From Alphaproteobacteria bacterium (GTDB taxonomy: Bacteria > Pseudomonadota > Alphaproteobacteria > UBA2966): a stretch of DNA of 53,111 bases. How positions within the stretch are numbered: position 1 is the stretch's first letter; the number at the start of each line of letters is the position of its first letter. The stretch spans positions 1 to 53,111 of the forward strand of contig JAGWAU010000039.1 of assembly GCA_021296255.1 (NCBI GenBank). The letters run 5' to 3'. This document shows, piece by piece, positions 1-8,467 of the stretch. The position numbers and the translations under genes are program-made. The notes under the pieces are model-generated. The model searched no databases, was not told where the DNA came from, and worked only from the letters and a program-made list of their open reading frames with translations.

Positions 1-152
1 AAGGCAATTCACACGATTCGCACGACATTTGGACGCTTGGACAACTGATCTGTCCATGCTCTTTCTCGATCCGGCGCGTCCGGGTGTTTCCGCGTCGAAG
101 GCTGATGCTTAGCATGTGCCCCCAGTCGAACGATGGCGGGAAGGCGGCAGCC

Positions 153-1181
153 ATGAAGACAGGTTTCCCGGGCTGGATGCGCGTTGGCGTTTCGGCGTTG
201 GCGACGTGTGTTTCCCTTACCCTGTGTCCCCTGGTCGTCGGCGCGGACTCCGCATCGCGTAGCAGCGATGTGGTCGAAACCCCGCCGCTCCAGGCGCTGA
301 CGTTCAAAGATTGTGACATCTGTCCGGAGATGGTGGTGATCCCCGGGGATGATTTTATGATGGGATCATTCGACTCCGAACGGCATTGGGCCAAAACGCA
401 AAGCAGCACGCCCAACACGTTCGACGAGGAAGCGCCGGTCCATCGGGTCTCGGTGCCCTCCTTTGCCCTCGGAAAATACGAGGTCACGTACGAAGAGTTC
501 ATCGCGTTTGTCGCCGATACCCGACACGCCTGGGCCGGGAACTGCATCGCACTGGTCAAGTCCATCAACAGCGACGCGTTCGTGTGGAAATCCGTGCGGA
601 CCGTCGTCTGGCGCGATGCATTATCTAGGCAGGACGCGCGCAGTCCTGCGGTCTGCGTCAGTTGGGAGGATGCTCGAAGCTACGTCGGGTGGTTGTCGCA
701 ACGGACCGGCCAGGACTACCGATTGCCATCCGAGGCCGAGTGGGAATATGCGGCGCGAGGCGGTACGCAATCCGCGCGTTACTGGGGGAATGACTGGTCC
801 AACAGGGATGCGTGCCGGTTCGCCAACGCGAACGATGCGACGTCCATGCGCGAGAACGGCTTCGAGTCTCGCTCGTTCGGCTGTGACGACGGTTATGCCA
901 GAGCCGCTCCCGTGGGCACGTTTCGGACGAATGCCTTCGGCCTGCATGACATGCTGGGCAATGCGGAGGAATGGGTGGAAGACTGCCTCATCGAAAACTA
1001 CAAAGGGGCCCCGACGGACGGCTCCGCGTGGGTCAGCGATTGGTGCACGCTTCGGGTCGTTCGCGGTGGGGCTTGGGTCTCCGGACCTCGGAGTCTCCGT
1101 TCCGCGGCCCGTTTGACGTCTGCTCCGAGAGACCGTCTCGTCTACACGGGTTTCCGCGTGGCCAAGACGTTGTCCCCTTGA
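153..1181 (+). CDS. secreted SUMF1/FGE-sulfatase-domain protein
   Basis: Protein of 342 residues with an N-terminal signal peptide (about residues 1-31, MKTGF..., hydrophobic core VGVSALATCVSLTLC), so probably exported. The rest is a formylglycine-generating-enzyme (SUMF1) fold: MVVIPGDDFMMGS at the domain start, RLPSEAEWEYAARGG in the middle, FGLHDMLGNAEEW, then RVVRGGAW and TGFRVAK at the end. These are the conserved core motifs of the family. The paired catalytic cysteines that true sulfatase-activating enzymes carry just after the RGG motif are not present (RGGAWVSGPRSLRSAAR), so sulfatase activation is unlikely; many such proteins are structural or ligand-binding. An upstream in-frame ATG at 84 exists, but the start at 153 puts the signal peptide at the N-terminus and has a purine-rich stretch (GGGAAGGCGG) before it. 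No sulfatase gene is nearby. It is convergent with the following aminotransferase. Confidence 0.85.
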   Translation: MKTGFPGWMRVGVSALATCVSLTLCPLVVGADSASRSSDVVETPPLQALTFKDCDICPEMVVIPGDDFMMGSFDSERHWAKTQSSTPNTFDEEAPVHRVSVPSFALGKYEVTYEEFIAFVADTRHAWAGNCIALVKSINSDAFVWKSVRTVVWRDALSRQDARSPAVCVSWEDARSYVGWLSQRTGQDYRLPSEAEWEYAARGGTQSARYWGNDWSNRDACRFANANDATSMRENGFESRSFGCDDGYARAAPVGTFRTNAFGLHDMLGNAEEWVEDCLIENYKGAPTDGSAWVSDWCTLRVVRGGAWVSGPRSLRSAARLTSAPRDRLVYTGFRVAKTLSP

Positions 1182-1200
1182 GCGGCGAGTCCGACACCGG

Positions 1201-2379
1201 CTACGACGCCAGCAGCCCCCGGAACCGGCACATGGCCTCTCTGATGTTCTCGATTGAGTTGGCGTAGGAGAAGCGAATGAACCCTTCACCATATTCTCCG
1301 AAGCTCGTGCCTGCGACGGCGGCGACGCCGGCTTCTTCGAGCAGCCGCTTTTGCAGGTCCTGGGCGGTGGCGCCGGTGCCTATGATGTTGGCGAAGGCGT
1401 AGAAAGCGCCACCCGGCATGACGCAACGGACGCCGGGGATATTGTTGAGCTTATCGACGATGACCCGGCGGCGCTCGTCGAAGGCCCGCATCATCTCGTC
1501 TACCGCATCCTGGGGGCCGGTCAACGCCTCGATCCCCGCGTACTGCGTGGCGGCATTGACGCAGGAATGATCGTTGACACAGAGCTTCACGGCGAGGTCG
1601 ATAAGCGGTCCGGGCCACAGCGAATATCCGAGGCGCCAGCCGGTCATCGCGTAGGTCTTGGACCAGCCGTCGAGCAGGATCAGGCGGTCGCGGATCTCCT
1701 CGTAGGCTAGGAGGCTGACGTGCGGCTGGTTGTCGTAAACCATGCGCGAGTAGATCTCATCCGACAGGATGCAGACATGCGGATGGGCGGCAAGACCGCT
1801 GACCAGGGTGTCGAGGCCGTCCTTGGAAAGGACGCCGCCCGTGGGATTGGCGGGGCTGTTGATGATGATCAATCGCGTGTTTGGCGTGATACGGTCGAGC
1901 ACTTCATGCGGGTCGAATGAAAAGCCCGTTTCCTCATAGAGTGGAATCGGTACCGGGGTGGCGCCGGAAAACCGGATCGCCGATTCGTAAATAGGGAAGC
2001 CTGGATTCGGATACATGATCTCCGCGCCGACCTCACCGAACATCAGACATGAGAAGAACATCGTCGGCTTGCCGCCCGGAACGATCAGGATTCGGTCGGG
2101 ATCCACCGAGACGCCCCGTCGCCGCTCGATGTCGGCGGCCACTGCCTCGCGCAGGGCCGGAACGCCGATCGCTGGAGTGTAGCCGTGATGGCCGTCGAGG
2201 AGCGCTTGATTGCCCGCCGCCACGATGTTCGGCGGAGTTTTGAAATCGGGCTGACCGATTCCGAGGTTGATGATGTCACGGCCTTCCCGCGAAAGCTGTT
2301 CCGCCCGCGCGAGGACCTCGAAGGCCGTTTCGGTGCCGAGATCGGTCATCCGATCGGCGAGTGTCAGTGCTGCGCTCAT
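1201..2379 (-). CDS. class I/II PLP-dependent aminotransferase (aspartate-aminotransferase-like)
   Basis: Cytosolic fold-type I aminotransferase of 392 residues, the normal family length. Visible landmarks: LGIGQPDFKTP near residue 39 (substrate loop), NSPANPTG at about 174-181 (cofactor-phosphate region), Asp207 in SDEIYS (pairs with the pyridine nitrogen), the Schiff-base lysine K241 in WSKTYAMTGWR, and the C-terminal substrate arginine in FIRFSYA. This is the AspC/PatA-like group of bacterial subfamily I-gamma enzymes; the exact amino donor cannot be read from sequence. The start at 2379 (MSAALTLADRM) is preferred to an upstream in-frame codon at 2436 because family similarity begins there. 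It is transcribed divergently from a second aminotransferase with about 160 nt between them. Confidence 0.9.
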   Translation of the reverse strand: MSAALTLADRMTDLGTETAFEVLARAEQLSREGRDIINLGIGQPDFKTPPNIVAAGNQALLDGHHGYTPAIGVPALREAVAADIERRRGVSVDPDRILIVPGGKPTMFFSCLMFGEVGAEIMYPNPGFPIYESAIRFSGATPVPIPLYEETGFSFDPHEVLDRITPNTRLIIINSPANPTGGVLSKDGLDTLVSGLAAHPHVCILSDEIYSRMVYDNQPHVSLLAYEEIRDRLILLDGWSKTYAMTGWRLGYSLWPGPLIDLAVKLCVNDHSCVNAATQYAGIEALTGPQDAVDEMMRAFDERRRVIVDKLNNIPGVRCVMPGGAFYAFANIIGTGATAQDLQKRLLEEAGVAAVAGTSFGEYGEGFIRFSYANSIENIREAMCRFRGLLAS

Positions 2380-2541
2380 GGCGCGGCAATATGCCACCCG
2401 TACGGATGCCCGGCAATCGCCGCGGGCCCGCCGCATGGGTCCGGTGGCGGAGTATCCTGGGCTTGCGGGACTCCAGGGATTCCCCTAAACGAAATCCCGG
2501 CTGCGGCCATGGCGCCGTGGAACCGATCAGGAGAGTGGGGC

Positions 2542-3699
2542 GTGAAACCGACGAACGACGTGTTCTCGGGTTTCGGCATGACCGTATTCGAGGTCATGTC
2601 GCGGCTCGCCATGGAACACAACACGGTCAATCTGGGGCAGGGGTTCCCCGACGACAATGGTCCTGCCGACGTCAGAGCCAAGGCGGCAGAAGCGCTTGAG
2701 GACCGCCCCAACCAGTACCCGCCGATGATGGGCGTCCCGGAGCTGCGCCAAGCCCTGGCCACGCACGCCAAGCGGTTCTATGACCTTGATGTCGACTGGC
2801 GGACGGAGACCATGGTGACCTCCGGAGCCACGGAGGCTCTGGCCGCGTGCGCTCTCGGTCTGATCAGTCCGGGAGACGAGGTCGTGCTGATCGAGCCGCT
2901 CTACGATTGTTACTACCCCATGGTGATGCGTGCTGGAGCGACACCCCGTCTCGTTCAGGTCAAACCCCCTCATTGGGAGTTACCGCGTTGTGAGTTGGCG
3001 GCGGCGTTCAACGACAGGACCAAGATGATCCTGCTGAACGACCCCATGAACCCTTCGGGAAAGGTCTTCACCCGTGACGAGCTCTCCTTCATCGCCGAGC
3101 TGTGCGTGGAACACGATTGCTATGCAGTGTGCGATGAAGCTTACGAACATCTCCTTTATGACGGTCGCGAGCACCTGCCCCTGATCACCTTTCCGGGCAT
3201 GCGGGGGCGAGCGATCAAGATCGGCTCCGCCGGCAAGACCTTCTCGCTGACCGGCTGGAAGGTGGGTTATCTGACGGCGGCGGCGGAGACGCTCAAGGCC
3301 GTATCGAAGGCGCATCAATTCCTGACCTTCACGACGGCGCCCAATCTGCAACGCGCTGCGGCTTATGGACTGGAAAAGGAAGATTCGTATTTCGAGGAGT
3401 TGGCGGGCGGTCTGCAGGAGCGCCGGGATTTCGTTTCCCGGGGTCTCAACGACATCGGGTTCGATGTCGTCGATTGCCACGGCACCTATTTCATCAATGC
3501 CGATTTTCGGCGCCTGGGCTTCAACGGTGGGGACGAGGAGTTCTGCCGGTACATCACGGTCGAGGCCGGGGTGACTGCGGTTCCCGTGAGCGCGTTTTAT
3601 CCGAGTGGTGCGGTGAATTATCTCGCCCGGTTCTGCTTCAGCAAACAGTGGCCCGTGCTCGAAGAGGCGATCGACAGGCTCAAGACCCATTTCGGCTGA
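2542..3699 (+). CDS. PLP-dependent aminotransferase (kynurenine/methionine aminotransferase-like)
   Basis: Fold-type I aminotransferase of 385 residues from the kynurenine aminotransferase / YbdL group. It shows the typical N-terminal block VNLGQGFPDD (about 29-38), NDPMNPSG (166-173), Asp198 in CDEAYEH and the PLP lysine K232 in GSAGKTFSLTGWK. The group transaminates aromatic or sulfur amino acids with 2-oxo acids; here the substrate is not determinable. The GTG at 2542 is chosen because GGAGAGTGGGG lies immediately upstream and family similarity starts soon after; an ATG at 2509 is the alternative. The long open frame further upstream runs through the promoter region and the opposite gene and is not coding. 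The gene is followed closely by a promoter and tRNA-His. Confidence 0.88.
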   Translation: MKPTNDVFSGFGMTVFEVMSRLAMEHNTVNLGQGFPDDNGPADVRAKAAEALEDRPNQYPPMMGVPELRQALATHAKRFYDLDVDWRTETMVTSGATEALAACALGLISPGDEVVLIEPLYDCYYPMVMRAGATPRLVQVKPPHWELPRCELAAAFNDRTKMILLNDPMNPSGKVFTRDELSFIAELCVEHDCYAVCDEAYEHLLYDGREHLPLITFPGMRGRAIKIGSAGKTFSLTGWKVGYLTAAAETLKAVSKAHQFLTFTTAPNLQRAAAYGLEKEDSYFEELAGGLQERRDFVSRGLNDIGFDVVDCHGTYFINADFRRLGFNGGDEEFCRYITVEAGVTAVPVSAFYPSGAVNYLARFCFSKQWPVLEEAIDRLKTHFG

Positions 3700-3706
3700 G
3701 GTCTGC

Positions 3707-3735
3707 TTGACGCCACGGCGCACGCGGCGTTAAAG
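3707..3735 (+). promoter_or_regulatory. sigma-70-type promoter for tRNA-His
   Basis: A -35 box TTGACG (3707-3712), a 17-nt spacer and a -10 box TTAAAG (3730-3735). The -10 ends 17 nt before the mature tRNA-His 5' end, a spacing that suits a short leader. No experimental support. Confidence 0.55.
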
Positions 3736-3752
3736 AGAGCACCTGTTCCCGT

Positions 3753-3830
3753 GGCGGGTGTAGCTCAGTTGGTTAGAGCACCAGATTGTGGATCTGGGGG
3801 CCGTGGGTTCGCATCCCATCACTCGCCCCA
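3753..3830 (+). tRNA. tRNA-His (GTG anticodon)
   Basis: A full cloverleaf can be drawn: acceptor GGCGGGTG paired with CACTCGCC including the extra G-1:C73 pair typical of tRNA-His, D-arm GCTCAGTTGGTTAGAGC, anticodon stem CCAGA/TCTGG around loop TTGTGGA (anticodon GTG), T-arm GTGGGTTCGCATCCCAT, and an encoded CCA end at 3828-3830. The G-1 nucleotide is at 3753. Confidence 0.96.
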
Positions 3831-3835
3831 ATTTT

Positions 3836-4027
3836 TCAGTCTCGTTGGAGTGGGCCCCCGGCGGTCGGACAGTCGGGTTGGATTGATTTGACGGGTGCGT
3901 CGGGCATTCGAAAGATCGACTCCCACTGCCTGATGGATAGCTCTTTACCTCCAAGATCGATGAGCGTTCTGTCGATCTCCCGCAGCCGTCTCGCAAGTTC
4001 GTTTGCCTTCTGGTATTCATCCAGCAT
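3836..4027 (-). CDS. small hypothetical protein or remnant after the RND gene
   Basis: An open frame of 63 codons (MLDEYQKANELARRLREID...) with ordinary protein-like composition and a predicted helical N-terminal half. I do not recognise the family. The frame stays open upstream of the ATG, reading LADRFDSPKRLGLYSILA before it and running into the 3' end of the RND gene in a different frame, with no start codon and no clear ribosome binding site. It could be a short gene, the tail of a decayed gene, or chance. Its stop lies just downstream of the tRNA-His gene on the opposite strand. Confidence 0.3.
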   Translation of the reverse strand: MLDEYQKANELARRLREIDRTLIDLGGKELSIRQWESIFRMPDAPVKSIQPDCPTAGGPLQRD

Positions 4028-4083
4028 GGCAAGGATGGAGTAGAGTCCGAGACGTTTGGGGGAGTCGAACCGATCGGCGAGGG

Positions 4084-6468
4084 CTACCTTGGAAAGCCGC
4101 CCATGCCCGAGTCCCTTTCGACCTTCATGAGCAGTGGGGGCAGGAGGAAGAAATCAGCCATCAGCGCCAGGGCGATCACCATTGCGGTGAGTTTGCCCAT
4201 CCCGGCGTTGAGTTCGAAGCTGGAGAGACTCACCACGACGAAGCCCGCCACGAGCACAAGAGAGGTCGTGAGCAGGGCGCGGCCCACGGTGCGAAAGGCG
4301 ACGCGCACCGCATCGGGAGACGCGCACCCGAGCTCACGCCGGGCTCGCCGGTACTTGCTGAGGAAGTGCACCGTGTCGTCGACCACGATGCCCAGCGTCA
4401 TGGCCGTCACCACCGACAGAGAGATCCCCACTTCTCCCACCGCCAAACCCCAGATTCCGAAGCCCAGTGCACCGGGGATCAGATTCGGGACGAGACTCGT
4501 GAGCCCGAGCCGCAGCGATCGCAGCGCGAAGATGAGAATGAAGGAAATTCCGATGAGGGCAACTGTCGTCCCGACAAGCATCGAGACGATGTTTCGCCGG
4601 CCGAGATAGGCAAACATCAAGGTGGTGCCGGAACTCTCGGGACGGACGATGTTCGGCGCGTGGTCCGCGAGCCATTGCAACGCGCGTCGATCGAGAGCGA
4701 GCACTTCGTTCGACGAGAGCGTCCGCGTCGCCACCGTCATCCGGGTCGCTGACTTGTCGACATCGATCTGGTTGTTGAGATCGAGACCGAAGGGAAGCGA
4801 CATCTCGTAGAGGAGCAGGTATTGCGCGGCCCGCTCCCGGCTCGCGGGCAACCGGTACTCGGCCGGATCGTCGCCGTGCATGCTCATGTTGAGCCGCCGG
4901 AACGTATCGGTAATGACGTTGACGTGGATCGTTTCGGGCTGTTCATTGTACCACTCGGCGAATGCCGCGACGTCGGCAAGAAAGTCGGGATCGCTAATCC
5001 CTTCCGGCTCGCCCGACGCGAGCGAATAATCCATGGCATACATGCCGGTGAGGTTCTCGGCGGTGAAATCCGCATCGCGCCGAAACTCGATGCTCTCGTC
5101 GAAGTAGTGAAGGAAGACGTCGTTCAGCTCGTTGCGGGGTATCGACGCGACGAGCGTTACCACGATCAGGCCGGACCCCCAGAGCAATTCCCGGCGTCGA
5201 CGCACCACAAACTCCCCGAGCGCGGCCATCGCCGCATCGCCGCGGTGCCCGGTCGCGCGCACTCGAACCGGCAGCAGCGAGAGCAGCGCCGGCAGAAGGG
5301 TCACGGAGAGCAGGAACGCTGCGCCGACCCCGAAAGCGACGAAGGTGCCCAGCTGACGGAACGGCGGTACCTCGGAAAAGTTCATGCTCAGGAAGCCGAG
5401 CGTGGTGGTCAGGCTCGCGAGGAAGACCGGTTGAAGATTCACCCGTAACGACTCGACAATCGCATCCCGCTTGAGTCCACCGGTTCGAGCGCGCCGGAGC
5501 AGAGCGCCGCCACCCCGATCCGCGAGCGTGCGGGACGCATCGCCCTGCATGTACTGGGAAAAGGTGGCGAAGACGTGGACGCAGTTGGCTATCGCGACCG
5601 TCAGCACGACGATCGGTGCGATGGCGGAAGGCGCGGTCATCGGGAGGCCAACCCAGCCGCCGAGACCCACCGCGGTCATGACCGACAGCGCGACGACGAG
5701 CATGATTGCGAACGTCCCGCTGAGTCCCTGTGTCAGCAATACCAGCATCAGCGTCATCGCCGCGAAGCTCGCCGGGACGAGCGTCTTGAGATCGCCCAGC
5801 GACACCTCCATGAAGGTTTGGTTGAAAATCACCAAACCGGTCACTCGCACGTCAATGCCAGGGAAGTGTTCCCGAACCTCGTCCGCGAGCCCGCGCGCGG
5901 CCTCGGCGACCCGGGGGCCTTCGAGTATTTCGTTCTCGCCCGGCAACTGCACGGTCACATTGATGCCGCTGACCCCGCCGTCGCGCGCCAGGAGACGTGC
6001 TGCGAGACGGGGCTCGGCGATGGCGATGGCGCGAATCCGCGCCCGTTCGCCGGCATCGCCGCGGGCAGCCTCGTCCACGAGATCGCGAACCAGGATGTCG
6101 TCCCCGTCGGCCGTGGTGTGTTGGAAGTTGGTGACGGAGTCGACACGGGTCGAGTACGGGATCTGCCAGGACTGCTCGGTGAGCCACGCGGTCGCCTCGA
6201 GCGCGAGGGCCGAGGTGGCGTCGCGGCTCTCCGGGGCGATGGCGAAGAAGACGTTGCCGCGCTGGCCGTACGTGTTCTCCATCGCCTCGTATGCGAGGAG
6301 CTGCGGATTGTCCTTGGAGAAGTAGATGCGGTGGTCGGCCGAGAACTCGAGAAACAACGTGCCGCTCGTCGCGATTCCGACCAGGACCATGGTGACGACG
6401 ATGATCGGCCACCGCGACACGATGACCCAGCCGCCGAGTCGAGACTCGAACTCCCGCACCGCCTTCAT
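4084..6468 (-). CDS. RND-superfamily exporter (MMPL/HAE3-like)
   Basis: Inner-membrane transporter of 794 residues with the duplicated RND layout: a TM helix near the N-terminus (IIVVTMVLVGIATSGTLFLEF), a first periplasmic domain, a block of five or six TM helices (about 215-410), a second single TM after about residue 420, a second periplasmic domain, and a final five-helix block. The motif LGIVVDDTVHFLSKYRRA in the last block is the proton-relay aspartate region of the MMPL/HAE3 branch. That branch exports lipids or hydrophobic compounds rather than acting as an AcrB-type drug pump, and no membrane-fusion protein or outer-membrane channel is adjacent. Substrate unknown. Start at 6468 is chosen over 6519 because CAAGGT precedes this ATG and similarity begins with the cytoplasmic FESRLGGWV segment. 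Confidence 0.88.
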   Translation of the reverse strand: MKAVREFESRLGGWVIVSRWPIIVVTMVLVGIATSGTLFLEFSADHRIYFSKDNPQLLAYEAMENTYGQRGNVFFAIAPESRDATSALALEATAWLTEQSWQIPYSTRVDSVTNFQHTTADGDDILVRDLVDEAARGDAGERARIRAIAIAEPRLAARLLARDGGVSGINVTVQLPGENEILEGPRVAEAARGLADEVREHFPGIDVRVTGLVIFNQTFMEVSLGDLKTLVPASFAAMTLMLVLLTQGLSGTFAIMLVVALSVMTAVGLGGWVGLPMTAPSAIAPIVVLTVAIANCVHVFATFSQYMQGDASRTLADRGGGALLRRARTGGLKRDAIVESLRVNLQPVFLASLTTTLGFLSMNFSEVPPFRQLGTFVAFGVGAAFLLSVTLLPALLSLLPVRVRATGHRGDAAMAALGEFVVRRRRELLWGSGLIVVTLVASIPRNELNDVFLHYFDESIEFRRDADFTAENLTGMYAMDYSLASGEPEGISDPDFLADVAAFAEWYNEQPETIHVNVITDTFRRLNMSMHGDDPAEYRLPASRERAAQYLLLYEMSLPFGLDLNNQIDVDKSATRMTVATRTLSSNEVLALDRRALQWLADHAPNIVRPESSGTTLMFAYLGRRNIVSMLVGTTVALIGISFILIFALRSLRLGLTSLVPNLIPGALGFGIWGLAVGEVGISLSVVTAMTLGIVVDDTVHFLSKYRRARRELGCASPDAVRVAFRTVGRALLTTSLVLVAGFVVVSLSSFELNAGMGKLTAMVIALALMADFFLLPPLLMKVERDSGMGGFPR

Positions 6469-6613
6469 ACCTTGCACAGACCGCGGTTCTATCACTCGCT
6501 CAAGCCGAGGCCCCCGCACCCGTCCGGCGGTGCCGGTCCGAGGAACGGCGATAGGCCAGAACGGCGGGGGGCGAGGAAACCGTAGCGTTCGATGGCGGAC
6601 GGAGGTTCATGAT

Positions 6614-6761
6614 TCACCAGCGGTTTCCCGGCTCGCGCAGCTTCAGGAATATGGTTTTCGCATCGAACGTTTCAACGGCGAGCGCCTCTCCGGTCTCCGG
6701 GCACGCGATCAGGTAGATGAAGTTGCGGTAGGCGTTGACCGGTCCAGATCTGCCCGACCAT
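6614..6761 (-). pseudogene. metallo-beta-lactamase-fold hydrolase N-terminal remnant
   Basis: Between the RND and SMR genes the minus strand reads MVGQIWTG in one frame and then, after a one-base shift, VNAYRNFIYLIACPETGEAL and AVETFDAK before a stop. This joined segment resembles the N-terminus of GloB-type metallo-beta-lactamase hydrolases (pattern xVxQIWTxNxxRNFNYLIxxPETGEALAxDP). The HxHxDH metal site and everything after it are missing. The assignment comes from pattern memory of the family and needs a search. No other gene is seen in the 435 nt between the flanking genes. Confidence 0.5.
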
Positions 6762-6903
6762 CACGGCTTGGCTCCCGAGTGGAACTGGAGCGGCATCTTA
6801 CGCTGCGGCCGGGGTTGCGTGGGATACGAACTGCTATATCGCCATCGAGCCGGGAGTTGGCTTCCGTCCGTGGTGCTGGGCTCTGGTTCTCTCCGCCCTT
6901 CGT

Positions 6904-7236
6904 TCAAGTCACCACCGCCGTAGTGGTCAAGCGAAGTCCGACGGCGCCAACGGCAATCAGCACGATACAAGCCAGTTGGATGGATTTGAGATGTTCGTCG
7001 AACACCAGAAACCCGATGAGGGTGATGGCCACAATGCCAATTCCCGCCCACAGGGCGTACGCGACGCCGACCGGGATTACCTTGATGGCGGGAGCCATCA
7101 CCCAAAAGCAGCACGTGAAAGAGATGATGGCGAGAACTCCCCAATGCCACTTCTCGAAACCGTGCGATAGTTTCAGCAGGAAGGTGCCGGTCACCTCCAG
7201 CGCGATGGCAAGGGCCAATAAGATCCAAGCGCTCAT
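6904..7236 (-). CDS. small multidrug resistance (SMR) transporter, EmrE-like
   Basis: A 110-residue four-helix membrane protein, the exact size of the SMR family, which works as an antiparallel dimer exchanging protons for cationic drugs, polyamines or guanidinium. The essential membrane glutamate is present as E14 (ILLALAIALEVTGT), and the family signatures GVAYALWAGIG and IGFLVFDEHL are intact. A much longer in-frame extension upstream to 7407 is rejected because the SMR fold starts at MSAWILLAL (7236). I looked upstream for a guanidine riboswitch, common before such genes, and saw no convincing one. It lies downstream of the dctP gene on the same strand but separated from it by a terminator-like hairpin, so it is probably a separate unit. 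Confidence 0.9.
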   Translation of the reverse strand: MSAWILLALAIALEVTGTFLLKLSHGFEKWHWGVLAIISFTCCFWVMAPAIKVIPVGVAYALWAGIGIVAITLIGFLVFDEHLKSIQLACIVLIAVGAVGLRLTTTAVVT

Positions 7237-7381
7237 GGAATTGCACCTCGACTGTTGGGCGGCACCGTCGTCCGGTACAACCTTGACGGTCAGAATAGTC
7301 GCTGCGGCCCCGGCAGTCTTGCACCGGATTCCGCTCTCAAGCGCCGTTCTGTGGCCGCTCGAGCCCCGGGCGCCCAAAGGG

Positions 7382-7401
7382 AAGGGGGCCGAAGCCCCCT
7401 T
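7382..7401 (-). terminator. hairpin downstream of the TRAP binding-protein gene
   Basis: Perfect 8-bp stem AAGGGGGC/GCCCCCTT with a TTCG tetraloop on the minus strand, 25 nt past the dctP stop codon. A short T-rich stretch (CCCTTTGG) follows rather than a long U tract, so it could be a terminator or an mRNA 3'-end stabiliser. Confidence 0.6.
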
Positions 7402-7426
7402 GATCAAGGCCGGTCGTGCGATGGTC

Positions 7427-8467
7427 TCAGATGGCGCCCGCCTTCTTCAGCGCGGCGATGAAGTCGGTCAGTCCCTGCTCCGCCAAGGCCCGCTCCGCGC
7501 GCGCGCCGTCGTAGGTGTCCTTGGCTTCCACCCATGCCTTGATCGCGCCGGCGCGCCAAAGCTTCATCTCCTCTTCGTCGGGCTTATACCACTCCGTGAT
7601 CTCCGCCTTGAGCTTGTCCGTTTCCGAGATGACCCAGGCGAAGTCACGCTCCCGAGCAATCTTGTCGAACGCCTCGACGCCCTTGTGCAGCGCTGCCTTC
7701 TCATCGTCACTCAAGGCGTTGTACTGCGTGATGTCCATCGACAGGTGGGCGCCGGACCAGATGCCTCCCGTTTCCGTGTAATACTTCGCCACCTCGTGCA
7801 TCTTGAACAGATATTGGAAGGGAACCGGGACATACAGTCCTTCCACGACGCCCGTTTGCAGGCCTTGATAGGTCTGCAACCAGTCAAACGGGACGGGAAT
7901 GCCTCCCCAAGCCTGGAATAGGAGGAATTCCACCGGGCTCTTGGTCACGCGGCATTTGAGACCCTTCAAATCGGATGGTACGTGAACGGACTTCTTCGTA
8001 TTGCCGAAATGGCGAAAGCCACCCGTGCCGAACACGCTCAGGACCTTGTGGCCGCTTCCCTTTTCCGCCTCGTCGCGTTGCGCCTTTCCAAGCCAGCCCA
8101 ACGACAGCTTGTCGGCAGATTCGAGATCCTTGAACAGGTAGGGCAGATCGAAAATCGTCAACGATGTGTCGAAGTTGCCGAAGTTGTTGGTGGAACTCCG
8201 CCACAACGCGATCAGGCCCTGATTCGCCTGCTCTCCGCACTTCTGCTCGCCACAGATGGATCCGCGGTAGTGACCTTCGACGGTCACTTTGCCGTCGGAC
8301 ATCTTCGCCGTGACGGGCATCAAGCCTTCTTCGATGGCATCTCCCACCGGCATTCCCGGACGATCCACACTGGCGAACTTGAGCACCTTCTGAGCATCGG
8401 CGGGGCCGGAGACGACGAAAACGATTGCCGCCATGGCCGCCGCCAACAAAACCGCGCGCATGTGCAT
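7427..8467 (-). CDS. TRAP-type transporter substrate-binding protein (DctP family)
   Basis: Periplasmic binding protein of 346 residues with a clear signal peptide (MHMRAVLLAAAMAAIVFVVSGPADA). The body has the DctP-family landmarks: KMSDGKVTVEGHY (ligand-domain strand), FDLPYLFKDLESA, GLKCRVTKSPVEFLLFQAWGGIPVPF with the ligand-binding arginine region, and GVVEGLYVPV. TRAP systems import organic anions such as carboxylates using an ion gradient. No DctQ or DctM membrane subunits are adjacent, so it either serves a transporter encoded elsewhere or is an orphan. The start at 8467 is fixed by GGAGG at 8474-8478, six nucleotides upstream; the longer in-frame extension lacks a signal peptide. Confidence 0.9.
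   Translation of the reverse strand: MHMRAVLLAAAMAAIVFVVSGPADAQKVLKFASVDRPGMPVGDAIEEGLMPVTAKMSDGKVTVEGHYRGSICGEQKCGEQANQGLIALWRSSTNNFGNFDTSLTIFDLPYLFKDLESADKLSLGWLGKAQRDEAEKGSGHKVLSVFGTGGFRHFGNTKKSVHVPSDLKGLKCRVTKSPVEFLLFQAWGGIPVPFDWLQTYQGLQTGVVEGLYVPVPFQYLFKMHEVAKYYTETGGIWSGAHLSMDITQYNALSDDEKAALHKGVEAFDKIARERDFAWVISETDKLKAEITEWYKPDEEEMKLWRAGAIKAWVEAKDTYDGARAERALAEQGLTDFIAALKKAGAI

Noticed and set aside
3753..4083. tRNA-His as an integration site of a mobile element
   Set aside because: No integrase gene, no repeat of the tRNA 3' end and no phage genes in the window.
7237..7381. Possible guanidine riboswitch before the SMR gene
   Set aside because: I found neither the paired ACGR-loop hairpins of class II nor the conserved blocks of class I.
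6326..7921. A 531-codon plus-strand open frame
   Set aside because: It lies antisense to the RND start, the SMR gene and the dctP gene, and its Arg/Ser/Thr/Pro-rich composition is typical of a high-GC shadow frame.
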